This document shows, piece by piece, positions 43,992 to 55,311 of a stretch of 64,000 bases of DNA; the stretch's first letter is position 1; every line of letters starts with the position of its first letter. The stretch is from Hydrogenophaga sp. (GTDB taxonomy: Bacteria; Pseudomonadota; Gammaproteobacteria; Burkholderiales; Burkholderiaceae_C). The notes beneath the pieces were generated by a model. The model searched no databases, was not told where the DNA came from, and saw only the letters and a program-made list of their open reading frames with translations. The stretch is taken from NCBI RefSeq assembly GCF_011390835.1, contig NZ_JAABRQ010000007.1:1-64000 (forward strand). The letters are read 5' to 3'. A program made the position numbers and the translations under genes.

Positions 43992-44450
43992 ATGCGTTTT
44001 GATCGACCGTTGCGGCCCGCCGCCTTGCATTGCACCGTGCTGCTGGCCATGGCGCTGCTGCTGAGCGCCTGTGCCACCACCCCACCTGATGCGGCCAAGT
44101 CGCCCGCACCGCAAGCGCTGGCGTGCAGCCTGCCGAGCAACTGCGTCAGCTCGGTGGACGGTGCGCCACCTCTCGGTTTTGCAGGCTCGGCCGAGCAGGC
44201 GACGGAGCGGCTGCGCGCCACCTTGTCCAGTTTTCCAGAGGCCCGACTCGTTCGCGTGGAAGGCCTGGTGCTGGAAGCAGTGTTCACCACGCCCGCTGGC
44301 TTCAAGGATGAGGTCACGTTTCGAGTTGACCCGGCACTCAAGCGCGTGGACTATCGGTCCCGTTCGACCTTCGGCCTGTACGACTTCGGCAAAAACCGCG
44401 CGCGCATGCAGCTTTTCGCCGAGCGCTTCGAAGCCGCGCCAGGCCGCTGA
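43992..44450 (+). CDS. DUF1499 lipoprotein
   Basis: A 152-residue lipoprotein with lipobox LLLSAC (C27) followed by a DUF1499 domain: NCVSSVDG, FPEARLVRVEGLVLEAVFTTPAGFKDEVTF, and a final RSRSTFGLYDFGKNRARMQ. The domain has no known activity but is frequent near plant and algal lumen or bacterial envelope genes. Close spacing (14 bp) to the SOUL gene suggests a shared transcript. Confidence 0.85.
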   Translation: MRFDRPLRPAALHCTVLLAMALLLSACATTPPDAAKSPAPQALACSLPSNCVSSVDGAPPLGFAGSAEQATERLRATLSSFPEARLVRVEGLVLEAVFTTPAGFKDEVTFRVDPALKRVDYRSRSTFGLYDFGKNRARMQLFAERFEAAPGR

Positions 44451-44531
44451 AGCCGTCGTCTTTCAGCTGCGGTCCACAAGAGGCATGTTCCGGGGTGAAC
44501 AGCCGGTGCGTTCGGCGGCTACCATGGCCGC

Positions 44532-45293
44532 ATGAACCGACTGCAAACCGAGCTCCGGCGCCTTTATCTGCCTTCCGACGCCACGGCCGGCGAACCAAAA
44601 CTGCTCGGAAAAGACGGTTGTGTGCGCGCGCTGGTGCTTGCCCTGGTCGGTCCCGCGCATTGGGAAGCGCTTGCGCCCTTGTGGCGCGGCGTGCAGGTCG
44701 ATCTGGAGTGGCCCGCACCAGCGATTGCTGTGAACGGCCGAGATGCGTTCGAGCTCTGGTTCTCGCTGGCCGAGCCGCTGCCCTGTGCCGAAGCGACTCG
44801 ATTGCTGGCGTATTTGCAGCGGCACTACCTTGGCGACGTTCGTACGGAGCGCGTGCGCGTCTGGCCTGGCGCGAACATGGCGGCCCCAGCGCCCAGCTGT
44901 CCCCCGTTCGCCGCCACGCCTGAGCGTTGGGCCGCCTTCGTCGCGCCCGACCTGCCCGCCGTGTTCGGCGACGACCCAGCGCTGGACTTCGAACCCGGTG
45001 CCGACGCCCAGGCCGAGCTGCTGGCGCGGCTGCGCGCCATCAGCAGCGCCGAGCTGCGAAGGGCGCAGACGGCATTGTCGGCTCAAGAGCCCCTGATGGC
45101 GGCGTCTCCCGCGCCGACGATCATGGTGCATGAAGCGAACGGTGCCGTCACATCCGTGACCAGCAGCTTTCAGGACCCGCGTGCGTTTCTGCTGGCCGTC
45201 ATGAACGATGCTGCGGTGCCGCTGTCGTTGCGGATCGATGCGGCGAAGGGCTTGCTCTGCGTGCAGAGTAACGGCGATCACAGCCACCCATGA
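44532..45293 (+). CDS. Unknown protein, 253 aa, possible degenerate primase-polymerase-like domain
   Basis: A soluble 253-residue protein with no signal peptide or membrane segment. The middle (about residues 55-105), with VQVDLEWPAPAIAVNGRD, AFELWFSLAEPLPCAEATRL and a following helix, resembles the strand-loop region of archaeo-eukaryotic primase-like folds, but no clear metal-binding DxD is seen. The C-terminal 60 residues look like a small separate domain. The ATG at 44532 lies 81 bp after the DUF1499 stop. I do not recognise the gene with confidence. Confidence 0.6.
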   Translation: MNRLQTELRRLYLPSDATAGEPKLLGKDGCVRALVLALVGPAHWEALAPLWRGVQVDLEWPAPAIAVNGRDAFELWFSLAEPLPCAEATRLLAYLQRHYLGDVRTERVRVWPGANMAAPAPSCPPFAATPERWAAFVAPDLPAVFGDDPALDFEPGADAQAELLARLRAISSAELRRAQTALSAQEPLMAASPAPTIMVHEANGAVTSVTSSFQDPRAFLLAVMNDAAVPLSLRIDAAKGLLCVQSNGDHSHP

Positions 45294-45424
45294 TCGACCG
45301 CTAGGGCTGATGGCGCTGCGGGGGCCAGCGCTGCATTTTTAGACGCGAGGCAAATGTCGCCGGCTTGCCGAATGCTGGCTGCCTCTTAGCGAGCTGCGGG
45401 ATCGCGCACGAAGGGGCGCAGGCC

Positions 45425-46996
45425 TCACTCTGCCTCCATCGCTTTCGCCATGGTCTTGCCCAGTTCCACGCCCCACTGGTCAAACGCGTTGATGCGCCAG
45501 ATGGCGGCCTGTGTGAACACCTTGTGTTCGTAAAGCGCGATCAGGGCGCCCAGGCGCGACGGATCGAGCTGGTCGAGCCAGAGGATGTTGCTCGGGATGT
45601 TGCCCTCAAAGCTGCGGTGCCGGGCCATCGCGTCCAGATCGGCGGCCGGCATGCCGTCGTGTTGAAGCAGGGCCCGCGTGGCCTCCACGCTGCGGCCTTC
45701 GGCCATGGCCTGGGCCTGCGCGCGCAGGTTGAGGTTGACGACCGCGTGGTGCGTGGCTGCCATCGGAAGCGGCGTGTCTTCGCTTTGCACGCCGATGAAG
45801 TCCACCGGCACGGTGTGCTTGCCCTGGTGCAGCAACTGGAAGTAGGCGTGCTGGCCGTCGATGCCCAGGCCGCCCCAGACGATCGGGCCGGTGTCCACGG
45901 TGACCGGTGTGCCGTCGATGTGGGTGCGTTTGCCGTTGCTCTCCATGTCCATCTGCTGCACAAAGGGCGTGAAGCGCACCAGGCGCGAGGCGTAAGGCAC
46001 GATGAGGTGCGTGGGGCAGTGCAGGAAGTTGCGATTCCAGATGCCGTAGAGCGCCATCAGCACGGGAAGGTTGGCCGCCAGCGGCACTGTGCAGAAGTGG
46101 TGGTCCATGGCGCACGCGCCGGCCAGGAATTCGCGGAAGGCCGAACCGCCCACGCCGATGGCCAGTGGCAGACCGAGTGCAGACCAGACTGAGTAGCGGC
46201 CACCGACCCAGTCCCAGAACAGGAAGGTGCGATCTGCGTCGTAGCCCAGTTCCGCAGATTTCTTCGGGCTGGCGGTGATGGCCACCAGGTGGCGGCCCAA
46301 GCGATCGGCGGGCACGCCGCTGTCGACCAGCCAGCGCTGGCAGCTGGCCGCGTTGGTCAGTGTCTCCTGGGTGGTGAAGGTTTTGCTGGAGACCACGATC
46401 AGCGTGCGCGCCGCGTCCAGGTGATGCAACACGCTGTACAGTGCCCACGCGTCCGGGTTGGAGACGTAGTGCACCCGCGGGCCGGTCAGCGTGAGGTGCG
46501 CCAGGGCGTCAGCCGCCATGCGCGGGCCGAGATCGGAGCCGCCGATACCGATGTTGACGATGTCGGTGAAGGGCTCATCCGAATGACCGGTGATGGCGCC
46601 AGAGCGCACGCCGTCGGCAAAGGTGCAGACGCGGTCGAGTTCGCGCGCCACATCGGCGCTGATGGCTTCGCCCCAAGGCCCGCTCTGGCCGCGCAGCGCC
46701 ACGTGCAGCACCGGCCTGTTTTCGGTCAGGTTGATCGGGTCGCCTCGGAACATGGCGTCGCGCTGCGCGCCCACTTGCGCCTGCTCGGCCAGCGCGATCA
46801 GCGCGCTGTGGATGGTGGGCGTGATGCGCTGGCGGCTGGCGTCAAGCGTGATGCCGGCGGCGGTGGCGCTCAGTCGCTTCGCGCGGCCGGCGTCGGTGCT
46901 GAGCAGCTCGCGCAGGTGCGGCAGCGGCGCGGCAGCCAGTTCAGTCAACTGAGGCCAGGCGGGCAGCTGGGTGGGGTGGGCGTGCAGTGAGGTCAT
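45425..46996 (-). CDS. pgi: Glucose-6-phosphate isomerase
   Basis: A 523-residue phosphoglucose isomerase interconverting glucose-6-P and fructose-6-P. It carries family motifs NIGIGGSDLGPRMA, VSSKTFTTQETLTNA and DWVGGRYSVWSALGLP, and near the C terminus FDQWGVELGKTMA. Last gene of the zwf-pgl-edd-eda-pgi run, 132 bp after eda; it would allow Entner-Doudoroff-derived triose or fructose-6-P to recycle into glucose-6-P. The 131 bases between it and the unknown gene at 45293 hold nothing I can name. Confidence 0.96.
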   Translation of the reverse strand: MTSLHAHPTQLPAWPQLTELAAAPLPHLRELLSTDAGRAKRLSATAAGITLDASRQRITPTIHSALIALAEQAQVGAQRDAMFRGDPINLTENRPVLHVALRGQSGPWGEAISADVARELDRVCTFADGVRSGAITGHSDEPFTDIVNIGIGGSDLGPRMAADALAHLTLTGPRVHYVSNPDAWALYSVLHHLDAARTLIVVSSKTFTTQETLTNAASCQRWLVDSGVPADRLGRHLVAITASPKKSAELGYDADRTFLFWDWVGGRYSVWSALGLPLAIGVGGSAFREFLAGACAMDHHFCTVPLAANLPVLMALYGIWNRNFLHCPTHLIVPYASRLVRFTPFVQQMDMESNGKRTHIDGTPVTVDTGPIVWGGLGIDGQHAYFQLLHQGKHTVPVDFIGVQSEDTPLPMAATHHAVVNLNLRAQAQAMAEGRSVEATRALLQHDGMPAADLDAMARHRSFEGNIPSNILWLDQLDPSRLGALIALYEHKVFTQAAIWRINAFDQWGVELGKTMAKAMEAE

Positions 46997-47128
46997 GGGG
47001 GCAGTGCTTTTGCTCTGTTTCGCCGGTGCCCGTCGACGGGCTGGCGAGGTGGGGGGGTGAAGGTGTCGGCTAGGCTCGGTCTGGCTGTCACTGTGCCATG
47101 CTGGCGTTGCGTGGCATTTTCCTGATCG

Positions 47129-47767
47129 TCAGGCCGCCGCTGCCAGCGCGGTAGCCTCGCGGGCTAGCTGCGTGATGCGCTTCCAGTCGCCGGCCGCCAT
47201 CGCGTCAGCCGGTGTGAGCCAAGAGCCACCGGCCATGGCGACGTTGGGCAGTTTCAGAAAGTCTTGCAGGTTCTCGGGACTCACGCCGCCGGTGGGGCAG
47301 AAGCTCACGTCGGGAATGGGCGCACCGAGCGCCTTCAGCATGGCCAGGCCGCCGGCTTGCGCAGCCGGGAACAGCTTCATGAGAGTGAAGCCTTGTTCGC
47401 GCCGGAACATCACTTCGCCCGGGGTCATCACGCCCGGGATGAGCGGCAGCAATGCCTTCTTGGCCTCGCCAACCAGCGCATCGGTGCAACCCGGCGACAG
47501 CGCAAACTTCGCGCCGGCATTGATCACCTGCTGCACTTCGGCCACGCGGGTCACCGTGCCTGCGCCTAGGTGCATTTGCGGCACGGCCTTGGCGACGGCT
47601 TCGATGGATGCAAGTGCCGCGGGCGAGCGCAAGGTGATCTCCATCACGTCGACGCCGCCTTCGAGCAGCGCATGGGCCAGGGGCACGGCGTGCGCGGGGT
47701 CGTGCAGCACGATGACGGGCACCACGCGGGAGGTGAAGGCAGGGTGGGTGAAGCAGGTGGTGGGCAT
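47129..47767 (-). CDS. eda: KDPG/KHG aldolase
   Basis: Cleaves 2-keto-3-deoxy-6-phosphogluconate to pyruvate and glyceraldehyde-3-P. A 212-residue TIM-barrel class I aldolase: Glu in [10 protein letters not shown], Lys Schiff-base residue in [14 protein letters not shown], and the [13 protein letters not shown] phosphate loop. The ATG at 47767 is 16 bp after edd. A longer open frame upstream is not supported by homology. Confidence 0.94.
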   Translation of the reverse strand: MPTTCFTHPAFTSRVVPVIVLHDPAHAVPLAHALLEGGVDVMEITLRSPAALASIEAVAKAVPQMHLGAGTVTRVAEVQQVINAGAKFALSPGCTDALVGEAKKALLPLIPGVMTPGEVMFRREQGFTLMKLFPAAQAGGLAMLKALGAPIPDVSFCPTGGVSPENLQDFLKLPNVAMAGGSWLTPADAMAAGDWKRITQLAREATALAAAA

Positions 47768-47783
47768 GGGGGTGATGTCCAGT

Positions 47784-49619
<1,836 letters not shown>

Positions 49620-49671
49620 GTTCGGGTCACCTTGCGACTCAGGCGGTCGGGGAATGGGTCGGATTCAAAAG

Positions 49672-50394
49672 TCAGGTCAGCCAGACGCTGATCGGCGTCT
49701 GGTGCTGGTGCAGCACCAGCGACACGGGCAGCGCTGGATCGGCCTGCAGCAGGGCTTGGCGGTAGACGGTGTGCTTGGCTTCGCCGCCAATGAAGAGCAC
49801 CAGCTCGCGGCTGGCCAGCAGCGCGGGCAAGGTCAGCGTGAGGCGCGCATGCGGCGCAGCGTTGGGGCGCACCCAGGCCAGCGGTCCGCTGTTGCGCAAG
49901 GCCTTTTCCAGGCCGGGGGCGTCGGGAAACAGCGAGGCGGTGTGGCCGTCTTCGCCCATGCCGAGCACGGCGACATCGATGGGCCAGTGCAGTCGGGCCA
50001 GGCGCCGGTTGGCCTGAGACACCAGCCGGTCCAGCGCGGCGTCGTCCAGCGGATCTGCCAGGCTGTCGAAGTAAGGCGTGAGCGCTGCGACGCTGGCCTG
50101 TTCCTGCAGCAGGTGCTGGCGTACCAGGGTCGTGTTGCTGTCCGCATGGTCGTGCGCAACGCAACGCTCGTCGACCAGGATCACGCTGACGTTCGCCCAG
50201 TTCAGGGACTGCTGCCGCAAGGCCTCAAAGAGCGCGATGGGCGACTTGCCACCAGAGACCGCCAGCAAGGCGTGGCCGCGCGCCTCGATGGCCTCGCGCA
50301 GGGTGTTGGCCAGCTGCGCAGCCAGTCCACGCGCGAGATCGGCCGCGCTCTTGGCGTGGTATTCCTTCAGGTGGCGCGGTGGCCGACGGGGCAT
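49672..50394 (-). CDS. pgl: 6-phosphogluconolactonase
   Basis: Hydrolyses 6-phosphogluconolactone, the product of Zwf. A 240-residue DevB/Pgl-type protein with AVSGGKSPIALFEAL, VDERCV and GMGEDGHTASLFPDAPGLE. The ATG at 50394 overlaps the zwf stop by one base (TGATG), so translation is coupled. The open frame further upstream is a shadow of zwf. Confidence 0.94.
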   Translation of the reverse strand: MPRRPPRHLKEYHAKSAADLARGLAAQLANTLREAIEARGHALLAVSGGKSPIALFEALRQQSLNWANVSVILVDERCVAHDHADSNTTLVRQHLLQEQASVAALTPYFDSLADPLDDAALDRLVSQANRRLARLHWPIDVAVLGMGEDGHTASLFPDAPGLEKALRNSGPLAWVRPNAAPHARLTLTLPALLASRELVLFIGGEAKHTVYRQALLQADPALPVSLVLHQHQTPISVWLT

Positions 50395-51869
50395 CAGGCC
50401 TCCTCCACCCAGGCAGAGTCTTCCCGCGCCATCAGCGCCGAAGAAGCGGCCGGACCCCAGGAGCCGGCGGTGTAGGTCTTGGGCTTTTCGTTGAGCTGGG
50501 CCCAGCCTTCGAGGATAGGGTCCACCCAGGTCCAAGCTGCCTCCAGTTCGTCGCGGCGCATGAAGTGCGTTAGGCGACCCTTGATCACGTCCATCAGCAG
50601 GCGTTCGTAGGCCTCGGCGCGGCGCTCCGTGAATGCCGATTCGAGGTCGAGGTTGAGGTTGACGGGGCGCAGCCGCATGCCGCTGCCGGGCTCTTTGGCC
50701 ATCATCTGCAGCTGCACGTGCTCCTCGGGCTGCAGCCGGATCATCAGCCGGTTCACCGACTGGCGCGGCGAGTCGGTGAACAGGCGGTAGGGCAGATCGG
50801 CGAACTCGATCACGATCTCGGAGCGGCGCTCAGCCATGCGCTTGCCGGTGCGCAGGAAGATCGGCACATTGGCCCAGCGCCAGTTGTTGATGTGGGCGCG
50901 CAGCGCCACAAAGGTTTCGGTGCCGCTGTCGCCCGGCACGTTGTCTTCTTTCAGGTAGCCAATGGCTGACTCGCCGTTGGATGCTCCCGCGCCGTACTGG
51001 CCGCGCACCGTGTCGCGCGCCACATCGGCCACCGTCATCGGGCGCAGCGAGCGCAGCACCTTGAGCTTTTCGTCGCGCACCGCATCGGGGTCGAGTGAGA
51101 CTGGTGGCTCCATCGCCACAATGCATAGCAGCTGAAGCAAATGGTTTTGCACCATGTCGCGCAGGGCCCCCGTGCCATCGTAGAAGCCGGCCCGGCTGCC
51201 CACGCCCACGCTTTCGGCCACGGTGATCTGCACGCTCTTGATGTAAGGGCTGCGCCAAAGCGGCTCGAAGATGGTGTTGCCAAAGCGAAGCACCATGAGG
51301 TTTTGCACCGTCTCCTTGCCTAGGTAGTGGTCGATGCGGAAGATCTGTGATTCTTGGAAGTACCGGCCCACTTCATCGTTGATGGCTTGTGCCGATGCCA
51401 GGTCGTGGCCCAGCGGCTTCTCCAGCACCACACGCGAGGTGGCGTCGATCAGGTCGGCGCTGGCGAGGTGGGCGCAAATTTCCGTGAACAGCGTGGGCGC
51501 GGTGGCGAGGTAGTACACGCGGTCGGAGCCGTTCTGCAAGGCCTGGCCCAGGGCCTGGTAGTCGGCGCTCTGCGTGGCGTCGAGGCAGACGTAGTTCAGC
51601 CGGTCCAAGAAGCGCTGCCAGGTGTCACCCTCGCGCGCCGCGGCAGCGATGAAGGGCGTCACCTTCTCTTGCACAAACCCCAGGAATACTTCGCGATCCC
51701 AGGGCTGGCGCCCCAGCGCATGGATCCGGGTGGAGGCTGGCAGGTTGTTGTGCAGGTGCGCCATGTAGAGCGCTGGCAACAGCTTGCGCACCGAGAGGTC
51801 ACCGGCACCGCCAAAGATCACCAGATCGAGTGGGGCCGAGGGGGTTTGGGCGTGCGCAGTTTTGAGCAT
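50394..51869 (-). CDS. zwf: Glucose-6-phosphate 1-dehydrogenase
   Basis: Oxidises glucose-6-P to 6-phosphogluconolactone with NAD(P). 491 residues: Rossmann motif GGAGDLSVRKLLPALY, active-site RIDHYLGKETVQNLMVLRF and the C-terminal GLAQLN-like helices. The first gene of the ED operon. The ATG at 51869 lacks an obvious Shine-Dalgarno, its leader AGTAACTAAATTAG being AT-rich; a HexR-like site lies 37 bp upstream and a second lies directly before the start. Confidence 0.95.
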   Translation of the reverse strand: MLKTAHAQTPSAPLDLVIFGGAGDLSVRKLLPALYMAHLHNNLPASTRIHALGRQPWDREVFLGFVQEKVTPFIAAAAREGDTWQRFLDRLNYVCLDATQSADYQALGQALQNGSDRVYYLATAPTLFTEICAHLASADLIDATSRVVLEKPLGHDLASAQAINDEVGRYFQESQIFRIDHYLGKETVQNLMVLRFGNTIFEPLWRSPYIKSVQITVAESVGVGSRAGFYDGTGALRDMVQNHLLQLLCIVAMEPPVSLDPDAVRDEKLKVLRSLRPMTVADVARDTVRGQYGAGASNGESAIGYLKEDNVPGDSGTETFVALRAHINNWRWANVPIFLRTGKRMAERRSEIVIEFADLPYRLFTDSPRQSVNRLMIRLQPEEHVQLQMMAKEPGSGMRLRPVNLNLDLESAFTERRAEAYERLLMDVIKGRLTHFMRRDELEAAWTWVDPILEGWAQLNEKPKTYTAGSWGPAASSALMAREDSAWVEEA

Positions 51870-51872
51870 GTT

Positions 51873-51887
51873 TCTAATTTAGTTACT
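51873..51887 (-). promoter_or_regulatory. Possible second HexR-like half-site pair
   Basis: On the minus strand AGTAACTAAATTAGA matches the HexR consensus TGTAATTAAATTACA at 12 of 15 positions. It ends three bases before the zwf ATG, so a bound repressor could also block translation initiation or early elongation. Weaker than the site at 51906. Confidence 0.4.
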
Positions 51888-51905
51888 TTCTCGGAGAAAT
51901 TCTAA

Positions 51906-51920
51906 TGTAATCAAGTTACA
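51906..51920. promoter_or_regulatory. HexR-like operator upstream of zwf
   Basis: TGTAATCAAGTTACA is a perfect TGTAA-N5-TTACA inverted repeat very close to the known HexR consensus TGTAATTAAATTACA. HexR (RpiR family) represses zwf, edd and eda in many proteobacteria and is released by KDPG. On the minus strand a TAGAAT -10-like box overlaps its downstream edge. The hexR gene is not in this window. Confidence 0.7.
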
Positions 51921-51969
51921 TGGATGGTACAACTTGCACAACTCGCCCTTGTCTTCCAGGTACTCGGTA

Positions 51970-52236
51970 TCAAACCTCCCGAAACGCGGGTCGCGACGCC
52001 GCCAGTCCAGGGTCGACGGTCGCCAGGCTGGGGCCGGTCTGCCACACACACAAACTGGTGCTGGCCACTGGGTGGCAGGGCACCTTTTGCACATCCTGCT
52101 CGTTCAGCGCCAGTTCGTCCACCCGGTTCGCGGACTGGAAACTCGGCCGGCTGAGCAAGGCCACCAGCAGGCCAGTCAGAAAGCAGTCGCCCGCACTCAC
52201 CGTGTCGGCCACCTGGACCGGTGCCGTCCTGGCGGC
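51970..52236 (-). pseudogene. Decayed PfkB-family sugar kinase, C-terminal fragment
   Basis: About 88 codons remain, ending at a stop at 51970. They include the PfkB signature ADTVSAGDCFLTGLL (catalytic Asp in SAGD, at 52206-52186) and the following helix-rich stretch DVQKVPCHPVASTSLCV typical of fructokinases. No start and no N-terminal two thirds are present: the ABC transporter gene ends 32 bp upstream. It lies between that gene and zwf, consistent with a lost sugar kinase (fructokinase or KDG kinase) once linked to the ED operon. Confidence 0.75.
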
Positions 52237-52267
52237 CTGAGGTCGGGTCCTCCACACAGCACAAGTG

Positions 52268-52941
<674 letters not shown>

Positions 52942-52954
<13 letters not shown>

Positions 52955-53922
52955 GCGCTCACCCCTTGTCCGACTTCCAGCTGATTGCCGGCCCAGCGCA
53001 GCACCTGATCCAGCGCGTCTGGTGCATCAGCAGCAACCACCGCTCGCGCTGGCATGGAGCGCAGCCAGGTGAGCTGGCGTTTGGCGAGCTGGCGGGTAGC
53101 GAAAATGCCGCGGTCGCGCAAGGTCGCCAGCTGGGACGGCGTGGGCGCGTCCTGGGTTTCGTCGAGCAGTTCCCAGACCTGACGGTAGCCGACACAGCGC
53201 ATCGCGGGCAGGTCGGCGTGCAGGTCGCCTCGCGCGCGCAGACCGCGCACTTCGTCAACGAAGCCCTGAGCCAGCATGGCGTCAAAACGCTCGGCAATGC
53301 GCTGGTGCAGCCAGGCCCGGTCGGTTGGCTCCAGCGACAGCTGGGCGTTGGGGGCCAGCGGGCTGCTGGTGGGCGCCGCCGCGCCATGAAAACTGGATAG
53401 CGGACGCCCAGCCACCGCAAACACCTCGAGCGCACGCTGGATGCGCTGCGCGTCATTGGGAAACAAACGTGCCGCGCTCACCGGGTCTACGCGCTGCAGC
53501 TCGGCGTGCAGCGCGGGCCAGCCTTGCGCCTGGGCGCGGGCGGCGATGGCCTCGCGCACCAACGCATCGGCCGGGGGCATGGCGTCGAGCCCCTGCATCA
53601 ACGCCTTGAAATACAGCATGGTGCCGCCGACCAGCAAGGCGGTGCGCCCGCGCGCCTGGATCTCATCGATCAGGCGACGGGCGTCATTCGCAAATTCGGC
53701 GGCGCTGTAAGCGTTCAGCGGCTCGCGGATGTCGATCAGGTGGTGCGGCACTTGCGCGCGCTCGGCCTCGCTGGGCTTGGCGGTACCGATGTCCATGCCG
53801 CGGTAGATGAGCGCCGAGTCCACGCTCACGATCTCCATCGGCCAACGCTGTGCGATCGCCAGCGCGGCAGCTGTCTTGCCGCTGGCGGTGGGCCCGGCGA
53901 TGGCGATGCACCCCGGCCGCAT
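52942..53922 (-). CDS. miaA: tRNA dimethylallyltransferase
   Basis: Adds dimethylallyl to A37 of tRNAs reading U-starting codons. 326 residues with Walker A GPTASGKT at residues 11-18, [16 protein letters not shown] and the [15 protein letters not shown] region. The ATG at 53922 fits family length and has AGAGGA nine bases upstream; an ATG at 54012 that overlaps the MFS stop as ATGA is less likely. It keeps the old mutL-miaA neighbourhood. Confidence 0.93.
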
Positions 53923-54008
53923 GGAGGGCGATCCTCTCAACGGGGCCGAATCCGGGGCCTGGCCAAATGGGTTCCCCAATACCTCTGAAGGGGGCATGTC
54001 GTGCGCTG

Positions 54009-55268
54009 TCATGGGGTGGATGGCTCGACCACCCTTTGCGGCGCCGCCTGGGAATCTCCATACCGCTGCACCAGCGTCCACGCCGTGGCGGCGATCAGCA
54101 CGCTCCAGAACCAGATGCCGTTGGTGAGCGGAAGCACCGAGCCGCTGCCGGCTGCGATACCCGCCAGGCTGGTGCCCAGCCAGCCACCCATGACAAAGGC
54201 CGCGATCATCATGAAGAAGCCACTCAGGGCCGAGGCGGCACCGGCCGACTTCGGGAACGGGCCAACGGCACCGCTCTGGCCACAGGGCTGGTGCACGCCG
54301 TGACCCAACATGAACAGGTAAAACGGCAACATGATGGCCCACACGCTCTGGACGCCCAGTAGCGCCAGCGCGCCCATCGTGGTGCCCGCCACCAGTGTGC
54401 AGGCGCCGGCGATCGCCACCGTGCGCTGCACGCCAAAGCGCGGCAGCAGGCGCCGGCACACGAAGGTCCCGATGATGTAGCTCAGCGCCATCGAAAACAT
54501 CAACAGGCCGTAGCCCGTTTTGGACACGCCCAGCACCTGGATGAACACGAAGGACGAGGCGGCCAGAAAGGTGAACAAACCCCCGTAAGACGTGGTGGCG
54601 AGCAGGGCGTAGGCCCAGAAGGTCGGGTGGCGGAGGATGCTGGCCCAGGCGCGCACCAGGGCAACGGGGCGCAGCGGTTGCCGGTTTTCTCTGGCCAGGG
54701 TTTCGTCAAATCGCCAGACGATCAGCGCCAGCGTGACAGCACCAAACATGGCCAGCACGGACAAGGCCGCGCGCCAGTCGAACAGGTCGCTCAGCAGACC
54801 GCCGAGCGGCGCGCTGGCGCAGGCGATCACACCCAAGCCCGTGAGGCCCTTGGACATCACCCGGGCGCCATCTGCTGGTTCATACAGATCGCGCACGATG
54901 GCCCTGGCGCACATCACGGCCGCGCCCATGGCAGCGCCCTGCGCGATCCGCCAGCCGATCAGCAGCTCCATGCTGGCCGCCAAGGCGCTGCCGACGGCCG
55001 CCGCCACGTAGATCGCTGTACCAATGAGCAGAATGGGTCGGCGTCCGAAGCGGTCGGCCAGAGGGCCCCACACCATCTGGGATGCACCGAACGCCAGCAG
55101 CAGGCCGGTGAGCGTGAGCTGGGCTTGGGGCATGGTGGCCCCAAAACCGCTGGTGAGCGCGGGCAGCGCGGGCAGGTAGAGGTCGGTGGTGATGGGCTGC
55201 AGGCCCAGCAGCAGGGAGAGCACCAGCACGATGAGCGCGGGCGACATGGCGGAGCGGGAGGCGGACAT
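54009..55268 (-). CDS. Bcr/CflA-type MFS multidrug exporter
   Basis: A 419-residue, 12-helix major facilitator with the DHA1 motif [13 protein letters not shown] after helix 2 and [19 protein letters not shown] characteristic of Bcr/CflA exporters. It probably exports bicyclomycin-like or other hydrophobic compounds. The ATG at 55268 was chosen. It sits between mutL and miaA, where most relatives have none, so it is an insertion into a conserved order. Confidence 0.88.
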   Translation of the reverse strand: MSASRSAMSPALIVLVLSLLLGLQPITTDLYLPALPALTSGFGATMPQAQLTLTGLLLAFGASQMVWGPLADRFGRRPILLIGTAIYVAAAVGSALAASMELLIGWRIAQGAAMGAAVMCARAIVRDLYEPADGARVMSKGLTGLGVIACASAPLGGLLSDLFDWRAALSVLAMFGAVTLALIVWRFDETLARENRQPLRPVALVRAWASILRHPTFWAYALLATTSYGGLFTFLAASSFVFIQVLGVSKTGYGLLMFSMALSYIIGTFVCRRLLPRFGVQRTVAIAGACTLVAGTTMGALALLGVQSVWAIMLPFYLFMLGHGVHQPCGQSGAVGPFPKSAGAASALSGFFMMIAAFVMGGWLGTSLAGIAAGSGSVLPLTNGIWFWSVLIAATAWTLVQRYGDSQAAPQRVVEPSTP

Positions 55269-55311
55269 CCGCACGAGGGTAGCAGAGCGGCCCTGGGCCG
55301 CCCTTCCCGAA

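Noticed and set aside
47096..47120. Hairpin TGCCATGC/GCGTGGCA followed by TTTTCC between pgi and eda
   Set aside because: The T run is on the plus strand, while both flanking genes are on the minus strand, so it cannot terminate them.
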